A stretch of DNA of 64,000 nt from Bordetella parapertussis. GTDB lineage: Bacteria; Pseudomonadota; Gammaproteobacteria; Burkholderiales; Casimicrobiaceae. Positions 9,162 to 17,597 of the stretch are shown here, one piece after another. The stretch is taken from positions 1-64,000 of the forward strand of contig CALQLA020000027.1 of assembly GCA_943331295.2 (NCBI GenBank), read 5' to 3'. The notes under the pieces were generated by a model that had not been told where the DNA came from, did not search any database, and saw only the letters and a program-made list of their open reading frames with translations. How positions within the stretch are numbered: the stretch's first letter is position 1; each line of letters opens with the position of its first letter. The translations under genes and the position numbers were made by a program.

Positions 9162-10178
9162 ATGAAGCTCGCCACCCTGAAGGACGGCAGCCGCGACGGC
9201 CGCCTGGTCGTCGTCTCGCGCGACCTCGCCCGCTGCGTCGAGGTGCCAGAGATCGCGCGCACGCTGCAGCACGCGCTCGACGAGTGGCCGGCCGTGGCCC
9301 CCGCGCTCGACACGCTCGCCGCGGCGCTCAATGCCGGCCAGTTGTCCGGTGCGGTGCCGTTCGCGCCGCGGGCGGCGATGGCGCCGCTGCCGCGCGCCTA
9401 CCAGTGGGCCGACGGCTCCGCGTACGTCAACCACGTCGAGCTGGTCCGCCGCGCGCGCGGCGCGACGATGCCGCCCGAGTTCTGGACCGATCCGCTGATG
9501 TACCAGGGCGGGTCGGACAGCCTCCTCGGGCCCTGCGACGACGTGATCGCCGGCGACGAGGCCTGGGGCATCGACTTCGAGGGCGAGGTCGCGGTGATCA
9601 CCGGCGACGTGCCGATGGGCGTGGCCGCGGCCGACGCGCTCGCGCATGTCCGGCTGCTGATGCTGGTCAACGACGTCAGCCTGCGCAACCTGATCCCGGC
9701 GGAGCTCGGCAAGGGCTTCGGCTTCGTCCAGTCGAAGCCGGCGACGGCGTTTTCGCCGGTCGCGGTGACGCCCGACGAGCTCGGCCCGGCCTGGCGCGAC
9801 GGCAGGGTGCACCTGCCGCTGCTGCTGCACTTGAACGGCGCGCTGTTCGGCCGGCCCGACGCCGGCGTCGACATGACGTTCGGCTTCCCGGAGCTGATCG
9901 CGCACCTCGCCAAGACCCGCGACATCGAGGCCGGCAGCATCGTCGGGTCCGGCACCGTGTCGAACAAGGAGGCGGGCCAACCCGGCCGGCCGGCGGCGGC
10001 CGGCGGCGCGGGCTATGCGTGCATCGCCGAGCAGCGGACGATCGAGACGATCCTCACCGGCAAGCCTGCGACGCCGTTCATGCGCTTCGGCGACCGCGTG
10101 CGGATCGAGATGCTGGATGCCGCGGGCCGCTCGGTCTTCGGCGCCATCGACCAGGTGGTGCGTCCGCGCCCCGTGTAG
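9162..10178 (+). CDS. Fumarylacetoacetate hydrolase (FAH) family protein
   Basis: Belongs to the FAH superfamily of metal-dependent C-C or C-O hydrolases and decarboxylases. The 338-residue protein contains FWTDPLMYQGGSD, the acidic metal-binding IDFEGEVAVITGD around residue 143, NDVSLRNL, and GSGTVSNKE near the C-terminus, all typical of the longer FAA-hydrolase type found beside aromatic degradation genes. The exact substrate cannot be told. It follows cysS by 25 bp. Its stop codon TAG lies inside a copy of repeat family A, so the insertion seems to have supplied or preserved the gene end. Confidence 0.85.
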   Translation: MKLATLKDGSRDGRLVVVSRDLARCVEVPEIARTLQHALDEWPAVAPALDTLAAALNAGQLSGAVPFAPRAAMAPLPRAYQWADGSAYVNHVELVRRARGATMPPEFWTDPLMYQGGSDSLLGPCDDVIAGDEAWGIDFEGEVAVITGDVPMGVAAADALAHVRLLMLVNDVSLRNLIPAELGKGFGFVQSKPATAFSPVAVTPDELGPAWRDGRVHLPLLLHLNGALFGRPDAGVDMTFGFPELIAHLAKTRDIEAGSIVGSGTVSNKEAGQPGRPAAAGGAGYACIAEQRTIETILTGKPATPFMRFGDRVRIEMLDAAGRSVFGAIDQVVRPRPV

Positions 10179-10210
10179 CCTGGGTTGAGCGTCAGCGAAA
10201 CCCGGGCTGC
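10175..10210. repeat. Family A palindromic repeat, copy 1
   Basis: GTAGCCTGGGTT and AACCCGGGCTGC arms flank GAGCGTCAGCGA. The TAG stop of the FAH gene is within the left arm. It sits between convergent genes (FAH plus, adenosyltransferase minus), where a hairpin could end both transcripts. Confidence 0.85.
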
Positions 10211-10219
10211 GAGATCTCG

Positions 10220-10777
10220 TCAGGCGCGCGTCGCGCGCGCTTGCTCCCACAGCACGTCGCCCTGGCCGGCGTCCCGGTTCAACCACCTTGCCAGAACGAA
10301 CAGCAGGTCGGAGAGCCGGTTGAGGTAGCGCCGCGCGGCGTCGTTGACGGGCGCGTCGGCGGCGAGGTGCACGACGGCGCGCTCGGCACGGCGGCAGGCG
10401 GTGCGGCCGACGTGGGCGAGCGCCGCGCTGCGGATGCCGCCCGGCAGGATGAATTCCTTGAGCGGCCGCAGGTCGGCGTTGAAGCGATCGACCTCGGCCT
10501 CGAGCCGCTCGACGTGCGCCTCGCCGACCGCCGTGTAGCCGGGCACCGCGAGCTCGCCGCCCAGGTCGAAGAGATCGTGCTGGATGCTGGTGAGGCACTC
10601 GCGGACGACCGCCGGCAGCGTCTCCGCGAGCAGCACGCCGAGCTGGGAGTTGAGTTCGTCGACGTCGCCGATCGCCGCGATGCGCGCGGAATCCTTGGCG
10701 ATGCGGGTGCCGTCGCCGAGGCCCGTGGTGCCGGCGTCGCCGGTCCGGGTGACGATGCGGGAAAGTCGATGGCCCAT
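10220..10777 (-). CDS. ATP:cob(I)alamin adenosyltransferase, PduO type
   Basis: Makes adenosylcobalamin from corrinoid and ATP. The 185-residue protein starts MGHRLSRIVTRTGDAGTTGLGDG, the ATP-binding TRTGDxGxT signature of the PduO/MMAB family, and ends with the conserved helix around NRLSDLLFVLARWLN. The length is typical for a single-domain enzyme. The ATG at 10777 was chosen because the TRTGD motif follows directly; upstream extension is not family-like. It is transcribed away from the acyl-CoA synthetase gene. No B12-dependent enzyme is in the window. Confidence 0.93.
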   Translation of the reverse strand: MGHRLSRIVTRTGDAGTTGLGDGTRIAKDSARIAAIGDVDELNSQLGVLLAETLPAVVRECLTSIQHDLFDLGGELAVPGYTAVGEAHVERLEAEVDRFNADLRPLKEFILPGGIRSAALAHVGRTACRRAERAVVHLAADAPVNDAARRYLNRLSDLLFVLARWLNRDAGQGDVLWEQARATRA

Positions 10778-10806
10778 GGTGGGTGAGGTCCGTTCGGGTT
10801 CGGGGC

Positions 10807-10835
10807 AGGATACGAGGCGGGGCGGCGCGCCGCAA
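10807..10835 (-). promoter_or_regulatory. Sigma-70 type promoter for the adenosyltransferase gene
   Basis: On the minus strand TTGCGG (10835-10830) and TATCCT (10812-10807) are 17 bp apart, about 30 bp before the ATG at 10777. It overlaps the -35 of the opposite promoter. Confidence 0.5.
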
Positions 10836-10861
10836 GACATGCGGGCCGCGGCGGGTATCAT
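10834..10861 (+). promoter_or_regulatory. Sigma-70 type promoter for the acyl-CoA synthetase gene
   Basis: AAGACA (10834-10839) and TATCAT (10856-10861) with a 16-bp spacer. The predicted start is near 10868, 44 bases before the ATG. Confidence 0.45.
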
Positions 10862-10911
10862 AACCGGGGTTGCGGCAGCGCGCCGCGACGCGAAACCACG
10901 GACCCCCGAGC

Positions 10912-12567
10912 ATGCCCACCCCGACCGACACCGGAACCAACCCGTACGCGATCGGCCTCGACCGCAACGCCGCGAACTACACGCCGCTCACGCCGGTGTC
11001 GCTGATCGCGCGCACGGCCTACGCCTTTCCCGACCAGCTCGCCGTCGTCCACGGGGAGCGCCGCTACACGTGGGCCGAGACCTACGCGCGATCGCGCCGC
11101 CTCGCGTCGGCGCTCGTCAAGGCGGGCGTGCGCACCGGCGACACCGTCGCGGTGGTGGCCGCCAACACGCCCGAGATGGTCGAGGTGCATTTCGGCGTGC
11201 CGATGACCGGCGGCGTGCTCAACACGCTCAACACGCGCCTCGACGCGCAGGCGATCGCGTTCATGCTGGAGCACGGCGGCGCGCGCGTGCTGGTCACCGA
11301 CACGGAGTTCTCGCCGGTCGTGGGCGACGCGCTGGAGCGGCTGGCGGTGAAGCCGCTCGTCATCGACATCGACGACCCGCAGGGACCAGGGGGGCGGCGG
11401 CTGGGAACGATCGACTACGAGGCCTTCATCGCGGCCGGCGACCCGGCGTTCGCGTGGGCGCACCCGGCCGACGAATGGGATGCGATCGCGCTCAACTACA
11501 CGTCGGGCACCACCGGCAACCCGAAGGGCGTCGTCTACCACCATCGCGGCGCCTACCTCAACGCGCTGTCGAACATCATCGACTGGGGGATGCCGCGGCA
11601 CGCGGTGTACCTGTGGACGCTGCCGATTTTCCACTGTAACGGCTGGTGCTTCCCGTGGACGATGGCGGCGATCGCCGGCGTCAACGTGTGCCTGCGCAAG
11701 GTCGACCCGGCGCTGATCTTCGACGCCATCGCGCACCACCGCGTCACGCACTACTGCGGCGCCCCGATCGTCCACCTCGCGCTGATCAACGCGCCCGACG
11801 CGATGCGGTCCGGGATCGGCCATCGCGTGTCGTGCCTCGTCGCGGGCGCGGCGCCGCCGGCCGCGGTGATCGCGGGCATGGAGCGGATCGGCTTCGACAT
11901 CACCCACGTCTACGGCCTCACCGAGACCTACGGCCCGGCGGCGGTCTGCGCCAAGCACACGGCGTGGAACGAGCTCGACATCGGCGCGCGCACCGAGCGC
12001 AACGGCCGGCAGGGCGTCCGCTACACGGTCGAGGAGGGCATGACGGTGCTCGACCCGGAGACGATGGCGCCGGTGCCCTGGGACGGCCAGACGATGGGCG
12101 AGATCATGTTCCGCGGCAACATCACGATGAAGGGCTACCTGAAGAACCCGGCGGCCACTGCCGAGGCGTTCGCCGGCGGCTGGTTCCACTCCGGCGACCT
12201 CGCGGTGATGCAGCCCGACGGCTACGTCAAGATCCGTGACCGATCGAAGGACGTGATCATCTCCGGCGGCGAGAACATCAGTTCGCTCGAGGTCGAGGAC
12301 GTGCTGTACGGCCACCCGGCGGTGCTGGCCGTGGCCGTGGTGGCGCAGCCGGACGAGAAGTGGGGCGAGACGCCGTGCGCGTTCGTCGAGGTGAAGGCAG
12401 GCGCCGTCGTCACCGAGGCGGAGCTGATCGAGCACTGCCGGCGCGCGATGGCGCGGTTCAAGGCGCCGAAGAAGATCATCTTCGGCGAGCTGCCGAAGAC
12501 TTCGACCGGCAAGATCCAGAAGTTCGTGCTGCGCGCGCGGGCGAAGTCGGCCGGCGCGATCGAGTAA
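10912..12567 (+). CDS. AMP-dependent acyl-CoA synthetase
   Basis: Activates a carboxylic acid to its CoA thioester through an acyl-adenylate. The 551-residue ANL enzyme has the P-loop YTSGTTGNPKGVVYHHRG near residue 195, the YGLTETYG motif, GWFHSGDLAV, DRSKDVIISGGENIS, and the C-terminal catalytic Lys in KTSTGKIQK. It resembles the medium-chain/AlkK and DmdB-like branch, but the substrate cannot be fixed from sequence. The ATG at 10912 yields MPTPTDTGTNPYAIGLDRN; an in-frame ATG at 10870 is too close to the predicted promoter. An enoyl-CoA hydratase gene follows 38 bp later, so the two probably share an operon. Confidence 0.9.
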   Translation: MPTPTDTGTNPYAIGLDRNAANYTPLTPVSLIARTAYAFPDQLAVVHGERRYTWAETYARSRRLASALVKAGVRTGDTVAVVAANTPEMVEVHFGVPMTGGVLNTLNTRLDAQAIAFMLEHGGARVLVTDTEFSPVVGDALERLAVKPLVIDIDDPQGPGGRRLGTIDYEAFIAAGDPAFAWAHPADEWDAIALNYTSGTTGNPKGVVYHHRGAYLNALSNIIDWGMPRHAVYLWTLPIFHCNGWCFPWTMAAIAGVNVCLRKVDPALIFDAIAHHRVTHYCGAPIVHLALINAPDAMRSGIGHRVSCLVAGAAPPAAVIAGMERIGFDITHVYGLTETYGPAAVCAKHTAWNELDIGARTERNGRQGVRYTVEEGMTVLDPETMAPVPWDGQTMGEIMFRGNITMKGYLKNPAATAEAFAGGWFHSGDLAVMQPDGYVKIRDRSKDVIISGGENISSLEVEDVLYGHPAVLAVAVVAQPDEKWGETPCAFVEVKAGAVVTEAELIEHCRRAMARFKAPKKIIFGELPKTSTGKIQKFVLRARAKSAGAIE

Positions 12568-12605
12568 CGGCTGCGCCGGCCCGCGCCGGCGCCAGGAGGA
12601 CGACG

Positions 12606-13424
12606 ATGAGTGCCACCCTTCCCGCGACCGCCAGCGCCGCTGCCGATGCCAGTGCGTCGCTCGTCCGGCGCGACGATGCCGGCGGCATCGCCACGCTCAC
12701 GCTCAACCGCCCCGCGCAGTTCAACGCGATCAACGGCGCGATGCTGGATGCCCTGCAGGCGGCGCTCGACGGAATCGCCGCCGATGGCGCCGTCCGCGTC
12801 GTGGTGATCGCCGGCGCCGGCCGCGTGTTCTGCCCGGGCCACGACCTGAAGGAGATGCTGGCGGACTCGACCGAGGCCGGCATCTCGGGCCTGTTCCGAC
12901 GCTGCTGCGACGTGATGCTGGCGATCCGCCGCCTTCCGCAACCGGTGATCGCGCGGGTGCACGGGATCGCGACGGCGGCCGGCTGCCAGCTGGTCGCGGC
13001 GTGCGACCTGGCCGTCGCGGCCGACGATGCGCGCTTCGCGACGTCGGGCGTCAACTTCGGGCTGTTCTGCGCGACACCGGCCGTGCCGCTGTCGCGCAAC
13101 ATCGCGCCCAAGCGGGCGTTCGAGATGCTGCTCACCGGAACGTTCATCGACGCCCCGACCGCGCTCGCCTGGGGGCTCGTCAACCGCGTGGTTCCGGTCG
13201 AGGCGCTCGACGCGGAAACGATCGCGCTCGCGCAGTCCATGATGGACAAGCCGCCGGCCGTGGTCGCCCTCGGCAAGAGGTTCTTCTACGAGCAGCTCGA
13301 ACGGACGCTGCAGGACGCCTACGCGGCCGGCACCGGCGTCATCACCGCCAACATGCTGGGCGCCGAGGCGCAGGAGGGCATCGCCGCCTTCGTCGAGAAG
13401 CGCAAGCCGCGGTGGCAGGGCTAG
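12606..13424 (+). CDS. Enoyl-CoA hydratase/isomerase (crotonase family)
   Basis: Expected to hydrate or isomerise an enoyl-CoA, probably downstream of the neighbouring synthetase. The 272-residue protein shows the crotonase oxyanion-hole segments GRVFCPGHDLKEM (about 76-88) and HGIATAAGCQLVAACDLAVA (about 119-138), and the N-terminal LNRPAQFNAIN. It resembles ECHDC3-like proteins. The ATG follows an AGGAGGA ribosome site at a proper distance. The exact reaction is unknown. Confidence 0.88.
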   Translation: MSATLPATASAAADASASLVRRDDAGGIATLTLNRPAQFNAINGAMLDALQAALDGIAADGAVRVVVIAGAGRVFCPGHDLKEMLADSTEAGISGLFRRCCDVMLAIRRLPQPVIARVHGIATAAGCQLVAACDLAVAADDARFATSGVNFGLFCATPAVPLSRNIAPKRAFEMLLTGTFIDAPTALAWGLVNRVVPVEALDAETIALAQSMMDKPPAVVALGKRFFYEQLERTLQDAYAAGTGVITANMLGAEAQEGIAAFVEKRKPRWQG

Positions 13425-13427
13425 TGG

Positions 13428-13503
13428 CCCCCCGAAGCGGGCTTCGCCCGCCTCCCCCCGAGGGGGCACGCAGCGCCCTTCGGGCGGCCGGGCGGGCGCT
13501 GCG
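13428..13503. repeat. Family B repeat, copy 1
   Basis: Unit with CCCCCCGAGGGGG core, ending in a hairpin: left arm CGCAGCGCCC (13469-13478), loop TTCGGGCGGCCGGGC, right arm GGGCGCTGCG (13494-13503), ten perfect pairs. It fills the gap between the hydratase stop and the ATPase start. Confidence 0.9.
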
Positions 13504-13527
13504 GACGAACTCCGATTGGGGGACGAG

Positions 13528-14253
13528 GTGACTCCGGACGCTGTTCCGCACGTCGCCTCGCTGCTCGCCGTACGCGACCTCCACGCGTGGTACGGCGAAT
13601 CGCAGGTGCTGCACGGCGTCGCCTTCGACGTCGCGCCGGGCGAAGTCGTCTCGCTGCTGGGCCGGAACGGCGCCGGCAAGACGACGACGCTGCGCTCGAT
13701 CATGGGCATCGTGCCGCGGCGCGAAGGCAGCGTCGCGTACGCCGGGACCGAGACGGCGGGGCTCGAGCCGTACCGGATCGCCCGCCTCGGCGTCGGTTAC
13801 TGCCCCGAGGAGCGCGGCATCTTCGCCAACCTGACCGTGGAGGAGAACCTGCTGCTGCCGCCCGTCGTGCGCGACGGCGGCCTTGCCGTGGCGGAAATCT
13901 ACGAGCTGTTCCCCAACCTGCGGGAGCGGCTCGCGAGCGCCGGCACCAAGCTGTCGGGCGGCGAGCAGCAGATGCTCGCGATCGCGCGCATCCTGCGCAC
14001 CGGCGCGCGCCTCCTGCTGCTGGACGAGCCGACCGAGGGCCTCGCCCCGGTGGTCGTCCAGCACATCGGGCGCACGATCGGCGCGTTGAAGGCGCGCGGC
14101 TTCACGATCCTTCTCGTCGAGCAGAACTTCCGCTTCGCGGCGACCGTCGCCGATCGCCACTACCTGATGGACCACGGTCGCGTCGTCGACATGATTCCCA
14201 ATGCCGACCTCGGCGCCAACATGGACAAGCTGCAGGAGTACCTGGGTGTGTGA
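13528..14253 (+). CDS. livF: LivF-type branched-chain amino acid ABC transporter ATPase (orphan)
   Basis: ATP-binding subunit of the HAAT (LIV-I) class. The 241-residue protein has Walker A GRNGAGKTT, signature LSGGEQQMLAIARIL, Walker B LLLLDEPTEGLAP and the LivF-type LVEQNFRFA switch region. GTG at 13528 is chosen because a GGGGA ribosome site lies just before it; a TTG at 13516 would add four residues. No LivG, LivH, LivM or binding protein is present nearby, so its partners must be elsewhere or the gene is a leftover. It is flanked on both sides by family B repeats. Confidence 0.88.
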   Translation: MTPDAVPHVASLLAVRDLHAWYGESQVLHGVAFDVAPGEVVSLLGRNGAGKTTTLRSIMGIVPRREGSVAYAGTETAGLEPYRIARLGVGYCPEERGIFANLTVEENLLLPPVVRDGGLAVAEIYELFPNLRERLASAGTKLSGGEQQMLAIARILRTGARLLLLDEPTEGLAPVVVQHIGRTIGALKARGFTILLVEQNFRFAATVADRHYLMDHGRVVDMIPNADLGANMDKLQEYLGV

Positions 14254-14260
14254 TGTGACT

Positions 14261-14436
14261 GCCCCCACGCTCGCTCTGCTCGCTGCCCCCCGAGGGGGAG
14301 CAAGACTTCCCTTGGGACGGCCCGGCGGGAAGTCTGGACCGGCCCCCACGCTCGCTCTGCTCGCTGCCCCCCGAGGGGGAGCAAGACTTCCCTTGGGACG
14401 GCCCGGCGGGAAGTCTGGACCGGCCCCCACGCTCGC
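14261..14436. repeat. Family B repeats, 81-bp tandem copies 2a and 2b plus a 14-bp start of a third
   Basis: Two copies (14261-14341 and 14342-14422) appear identical, followed by GCCCCCACGCTCGC of a third. Each ends in left arm AGACTTCCC, loop TTGGGACGGCCCGGC and right arm GGGAAGTCT, nine perfect pairs (first copy 14303-14335). Confidence 0.95.
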
Positions 14437-14475
14437 CGCCGCCCGGAGATCGATCGCCAACCACCGGAGACACGC

Positions 14476-14706
14476 ATGAAATCCAACCAACGCCGCTCGC
14501 TGCTGCAATCCGCCGCCGCGCTGGCCGTCGGCGGCGCCGCGGCCGCCGCCGCGCCCTTGACCGCCAGCGCGCAGCCACGCTCGCCGTTCACCGTGACGCC
14601 CACGGTGATCCCGATCGCCGGCGGCAGCGACGTCTTTCCGGTGCGCGGCGACATCATGGAGGGCCACATCGACGGACTGCCCGACATCCGCGTCAAGGTC
14701 GTCTGA
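14476..14706 (+). CDS. Small Tat-type exported protein, probable internally deleted FAH-family remnant
   Basis: The 76-residue product starts MKSNQRRSLLQSAAALAVGG, a twin-arginine-like signal followed by an Ala-rich hydrophobic stretch and a possible AxA cleavage site (TASAQ). The short mature part joins VIPIAGGSDVFPVR, which resembles the N-terminus of FAH-family enzymes just before their IYCVGRNY motif, to GDIMEGHIDGLPDIRVKVV, which resembles their C-terminal end. That suggests the roughly 200-residue catalytic middle has been lost in frame. This is pattern recognition, not an alignment. The gene could be a real miniature protein or a decayed pseudogene. Confidence 0.55.
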   Translation: MKSNQRRSLLQSAAALAVGGAAAAAAPLTASAQPRSPFTVTPTVIPIAGGSDVFPVRGDIMEGHIDGLPDIRVKVV

Positions 14707-14769
14707 CGGGACGGCCGCGCACCTTCATCTGGCACGGCGTGCACCGGTCGGGTGCGGCCGCCGCCGGCT

Positions 14770-14798
14770 TTGACGGTCCCGGGGATTCGCGCTAGATT
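14770..14798 (+). promoter_or_regulatory. Sigma-70 type promoter of the peptide ABC transporter operon
   Basis: TTGACG (14770-14775) and TAGATT (14793-14798) with a 17-bp spacer; start expected near 14805, about 115 bases before the binding-protein gene. Confidence 0.65.
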
Positions 14799-14918
14799 GC
14801 CGCTACTTAGCCGCCGCCCGGGCGGCGGGGCGCGCGCCGCGATCCGCAATCGCGGCACCGCGGCCCCCGACCGGAGGATTCCGCGTTCGATTCGTCCTTC
14901 CCTCCCGAGGTTTCCTTC

Positions 14919-16505
14919 ATGCGCACTCCGTCCCTCCGCCGCGCGATCCAGTCTGTCGTGCTGGCGTCGGCGCTCGCCCTGGCGCTGCCCGCCGCGGCCG
15001 CCGACCTGAAGATCGCCGTGGCCGCCGACATCACGACGATGGACCCGCACTTCTTCAACCTGTTCCCGAACAACAACATGGCGGAGCACATCTTCGACAA
15101 GCTGGTCCAGATGGACCCGGACTCGAAGATGATCCCCGGCATCGCGCTGTCGTGGAAGGCGATCGACGACAAGACCTGGGAGTACAAGCTCCGCAAGGGC
15201 GTCAAGTTCCACGACGGCAGCGAGCTGACCGCCGAGGACGTCGCCTTCTCGATCGACCGCGTGGCGCAGATCCCGAACAGCCCCGGGCCGTTCGTCGCGT
15301 ACACCAAGGCGATCATCGGCAAGGAGATCGTCGATCCGTATACGATCCGCTTCAAGTACGCCGCGCCTTACCCGCTGTCGCCCAACGACCTGTCGACGAT
15401 CTACATCGTGTCGAAGAAGGTCGCCACCGGCGCCACCACCGAGGATTTCAACACCGGCAAGGCGACGGTTGGCAGCGGCCGCTTCAAGTTCGTCAAGTAC
15501 GTGTCGGGCGACCACGTCGACCTCGTGAAGAACGACAGCTACTGGGGCGAGAAGCCGGCCTGGGACAAGGTCACGTTCAAGATCATCAAGAACGAGTCGG
15601 CGCGCGTCGCCGCGCTGCTGTCGGGCGACGTGGAGGCGATCGAGCAGCCGCCCACCGCCGACCTGACGCGGATCAAGAACGACCCGAAGTTCACGGTCAC
15701 CTCGAAGATCTCGCACCGGGTGATCTACTTCAACTTCGACAACCTGGTCCGCTCCAGCCCGTTCGTCACCGACCGTGCGGGCAAGCCGCTCGACAAGAAC
15801 CCGCTGCACGACCAGCGCGTCCGCCACGCGATCTCGAAGGCGATCAACCGGCCGGCCATCGCCGACCGCGTGATGGAAGGCCAGGCGGTCCCGTCGGGCC
15901 AGCTCGTGTCGGAGAAGCTGTTCGGCCACGTGCCCGGCCTCAAGGCCGACGCGTACGACCCGGAAGGCGCGAAGAAGCTGCTGGCCGAGGCCGGGTACCC
16001 CGACGGCTTCAACCTCACGATCCACGGGCCGTCCGGCCGCTACGTCAACGACGAGAAGATCGTGCAGGCCGTCGCGCAGATGCTGACGCGCGTGGGGATC
16101 GTGTCCAAGGTCGAGACCGCGCCGATGGCGCCGTACTCGGCGCGCGCCGCGAAGCAGGAATACAGCTTCCACATGGTGGGCTGGGGCGCCTCCACCGGCG
16201 AGGCGTCGAGCCCGCTGCGCTCGCTGCTCGCGACGTTCAACCGCGACAAGGGCCTCGGCGCCGTCAACTGGGGCCGCTACAGCAACGTCAAGGTCGACTA
16301 CCTGATCGAGCAGGCGCTGCAGCAGGTCGACGACGACAACCGGCGGTTCATGCTGCAGGAGGCGACCCGGCTCTCGATGCAGGAACTCGGCATCATGCCC
16401 GTGCACTTCCAGTTCACGATCTGGGCGACCAGGAAGGGCGTGACCTACGTGCCGCGCACCGACGAGTACACGCTGGCGTTCCAGTTCAAGCAGGCGAAGG
16501 GCTGA
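14919..16505 (+). CDS. Peptide/nickel-type ABC transporter substrate-binding protein (SBP family 5)
   Basis: Periplasmic receptor of a Dpp/Opp-like importer. The 528-residue precursor has a Sec signal peptide (positive MRTPSLRR start, hydrophobic core, cleavage after ALPAAAA near residue 28), then the typical DITTMDPHFFN, MIPGIALSWKAIDDKTWEYKLRKGVKFHDG split by normal spacing, and VRHAISKAINRPAI. A dipeptide, oligopeptide or glutathione-like ligand is possible; the specificity cannot be read. First gene of a five-gene transporter operon; a perfect palindrome after it may set its expression above the permease genes. Confidence 0.92.
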   Translation: MRTPSLRRAIQSVVLASALALALPAAAADLKIAVAADITTMDPHFFNLFPNNNMAEHIFDKLVQMDPDSKMIPGIALSWKAIDDKTWEYKLRKGVKFHDGSELTAEDVAFSIDRVAQIPNSPGPFVAYTKAIIGKEIVDPYTIRFKYAAPYPLSPNDLSTIYIVSKKVATGATTEDFNTGKATVGSGRFKFVKYVSGDHVDLVKNDSYWGEKPAWDKVTFKIIKNESARVAALLSGDVEAIEQPPTADLTRIKNDPKFTVTSKISHRVIYFNFDNLVRSSPFVTDRAGKPLDKNPLHDQRVRHAISKAINRPAIADRVMEGQAVPSGQLVSEKLFGHVPGLKADAYDPEGAKKLLAEAGYPDGFNLTIHGPSGRYVNDEKIVQAVAQMLTRVGIVSKVETAPMAPYSARAAKQEYSFHMVGWGASTGEASSPLRSLLATFNRDKGLGAVNWGRYSNVKVDYLIEQALQQVDDDNRRFMLQEATRLSMQELGIMPVHFQFTIWATRKGVTYVPRTDEYTLAFQFKQAKG

Positions 16506-16530
16506 GCGCCAGGCCGTGGGCGTAGGCGGG

Positions 16531-16568
16531 CGTAGCCCGGGTTGAGCGCGAGCGAAACCCGGGCTACG
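16531..16568. repeat. Family A palindromic repeat, copy 2 (perfect 13-bp arms)
   Basis: CGTAGCCCGGGTT (16531-16543) and AACCCGGGCTACG (16556-16568) are exact reverse complements around a 12-nt centre. It lies between the binding-protein and first permease genes, so it is transcribed and should form a stable RNA hairpin. Confidence 0.95.
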
Positions 16569-16616
16569 ACATCATCACGATGACGACCACCGCGCCCCGC
16601 CGGGACTGAATCCGCC

Positions 16617-17597
16617 ATGCTCGTCTTCATCATCCGCCGCAGCATGCAGAGCGTGGTCGTGCTCTTCGTCATGTCGCTGCTGGTGTTCGTCGGGGTCTAC
16701 GCGATCGGGAACCCGATCGACATCCTGATCAATCCCCAGGCCGACCAGATCGACCGCGAGCGGGCGATCGCCGCGCTCGGCCTCGACAAGAGCCTGCCGC
16801 TGCAATACCTCGACTTCCTGTCCGGCGTGATGCGCGGCGACCTCGGCCGCTCCTTCGTCCACAGCACGCCTGCGCTGTCGCTGATCCTCGAACGGATGCC
16901 GGCGACGATGGAGCTCGCGCTGGCGGCGATGCTGATCGCCATCGTGCTGGGCATCCCGCTCGGGCTGTGGGCCGGGCTGCGGCCGAACGGGATCTCGGGG
17001 CGCACGATCATGGCCGGGTCGATCCTCGGTTTCTCGCTGCCGACGTTCTGGGTCGGGCTGATGCTGATCATGGTGTTCTCGGTGATGCTGGGCTGGCTGC
17101 CGTCGAACGGGCGCGGGTCCACGACGCTGCTGTTCGGCGTCGTGCCGGTGTCCTTCCTGTCCGTCGACGGCCTCCGGCACCTGCTGATGCCGGCGACCAA
17201 CCTCGCGCTCTTCAACCTCGCGCTGCTGATCCGGCTGACCCGCGCCGGCGCGCACGAGGCGCTGCTGCAGGACTACGTGAAGTTCGCGCGCGCGAAGGGC
17301 CTGCGCAACCGGCGCGTGATCGGCGTCCACGTGCTGCGCAACATCCTGATCCCGATCGTCACCGTGATCGGGCTCCAGTTCGGCTCGCTGATCGGCTTCG
17401 CGATCGTCACCGAGAGCGTGTTCGCGTGGCCCGGGATGGGCAAGCTCCTGATCGATTCGATCGGCGTGCTCGACCGGCCGGTGATCGTCGCCTACCTGCT
17501 GGTGATCGTGACCATCTTCATCCTGATCAACCTGCTCGTCGACGTGCTGTACTCGGCGCTCGACCCGCGCGTGCGGCTGACCGAGGTCAAGGGATGA
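16617..17597 (+). CDS. DppB-like ABC transporter permease
   Basis: First inner-membrane subunit of the peptide importer. The 326-residue protein starts MLVFIIRRSMQSVVVLFVMSL (first helix), contains LGLDKSLPLQYLDFLSGVMRGDLGRS in pieces typical of DppB/OppB, and the EAA loop DYVKFARAKGLRNRRVIGVHVLRN that docks onto the ATPases. About six helices. Its stop overlaps the next start (ATGA). Confidence 0.93.
   Translation: MLVFIIRRSMQSVVVLFVMSLLVFVGVYAIGNPIDILINPQADQIDRERAIAALGLDKSLPLQYLDFLSGVMRGDLGRSFVHSTPALSLILERMPATMELALAAMLIAIVLGIPLGLWAGLRPNGISGRTIMAGSILGFSLPTFWVGLMLIMVFSVMLGWLPSNGRGSTTLLFGVVPVSFLSVDGLRHLLMPATNLALFNLALLIRLTRAGAHEALLQDYVKFARAKGLRNRRVIGVHVLRNILIPIVTVIGLQFGSLIGFAIVTESVFAWPGMGKLLIDSIGVLDRPVIVAYLLVIVTIFILINLLVDVLYSALDPRVRLTEVKG

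Noticed and set aside
14261..14436. Insertion-sequence ends or a short transposon
   Set aside because: No transposase gene, target duplication or matching distant end; the units belong to the dispersed family B repeats.
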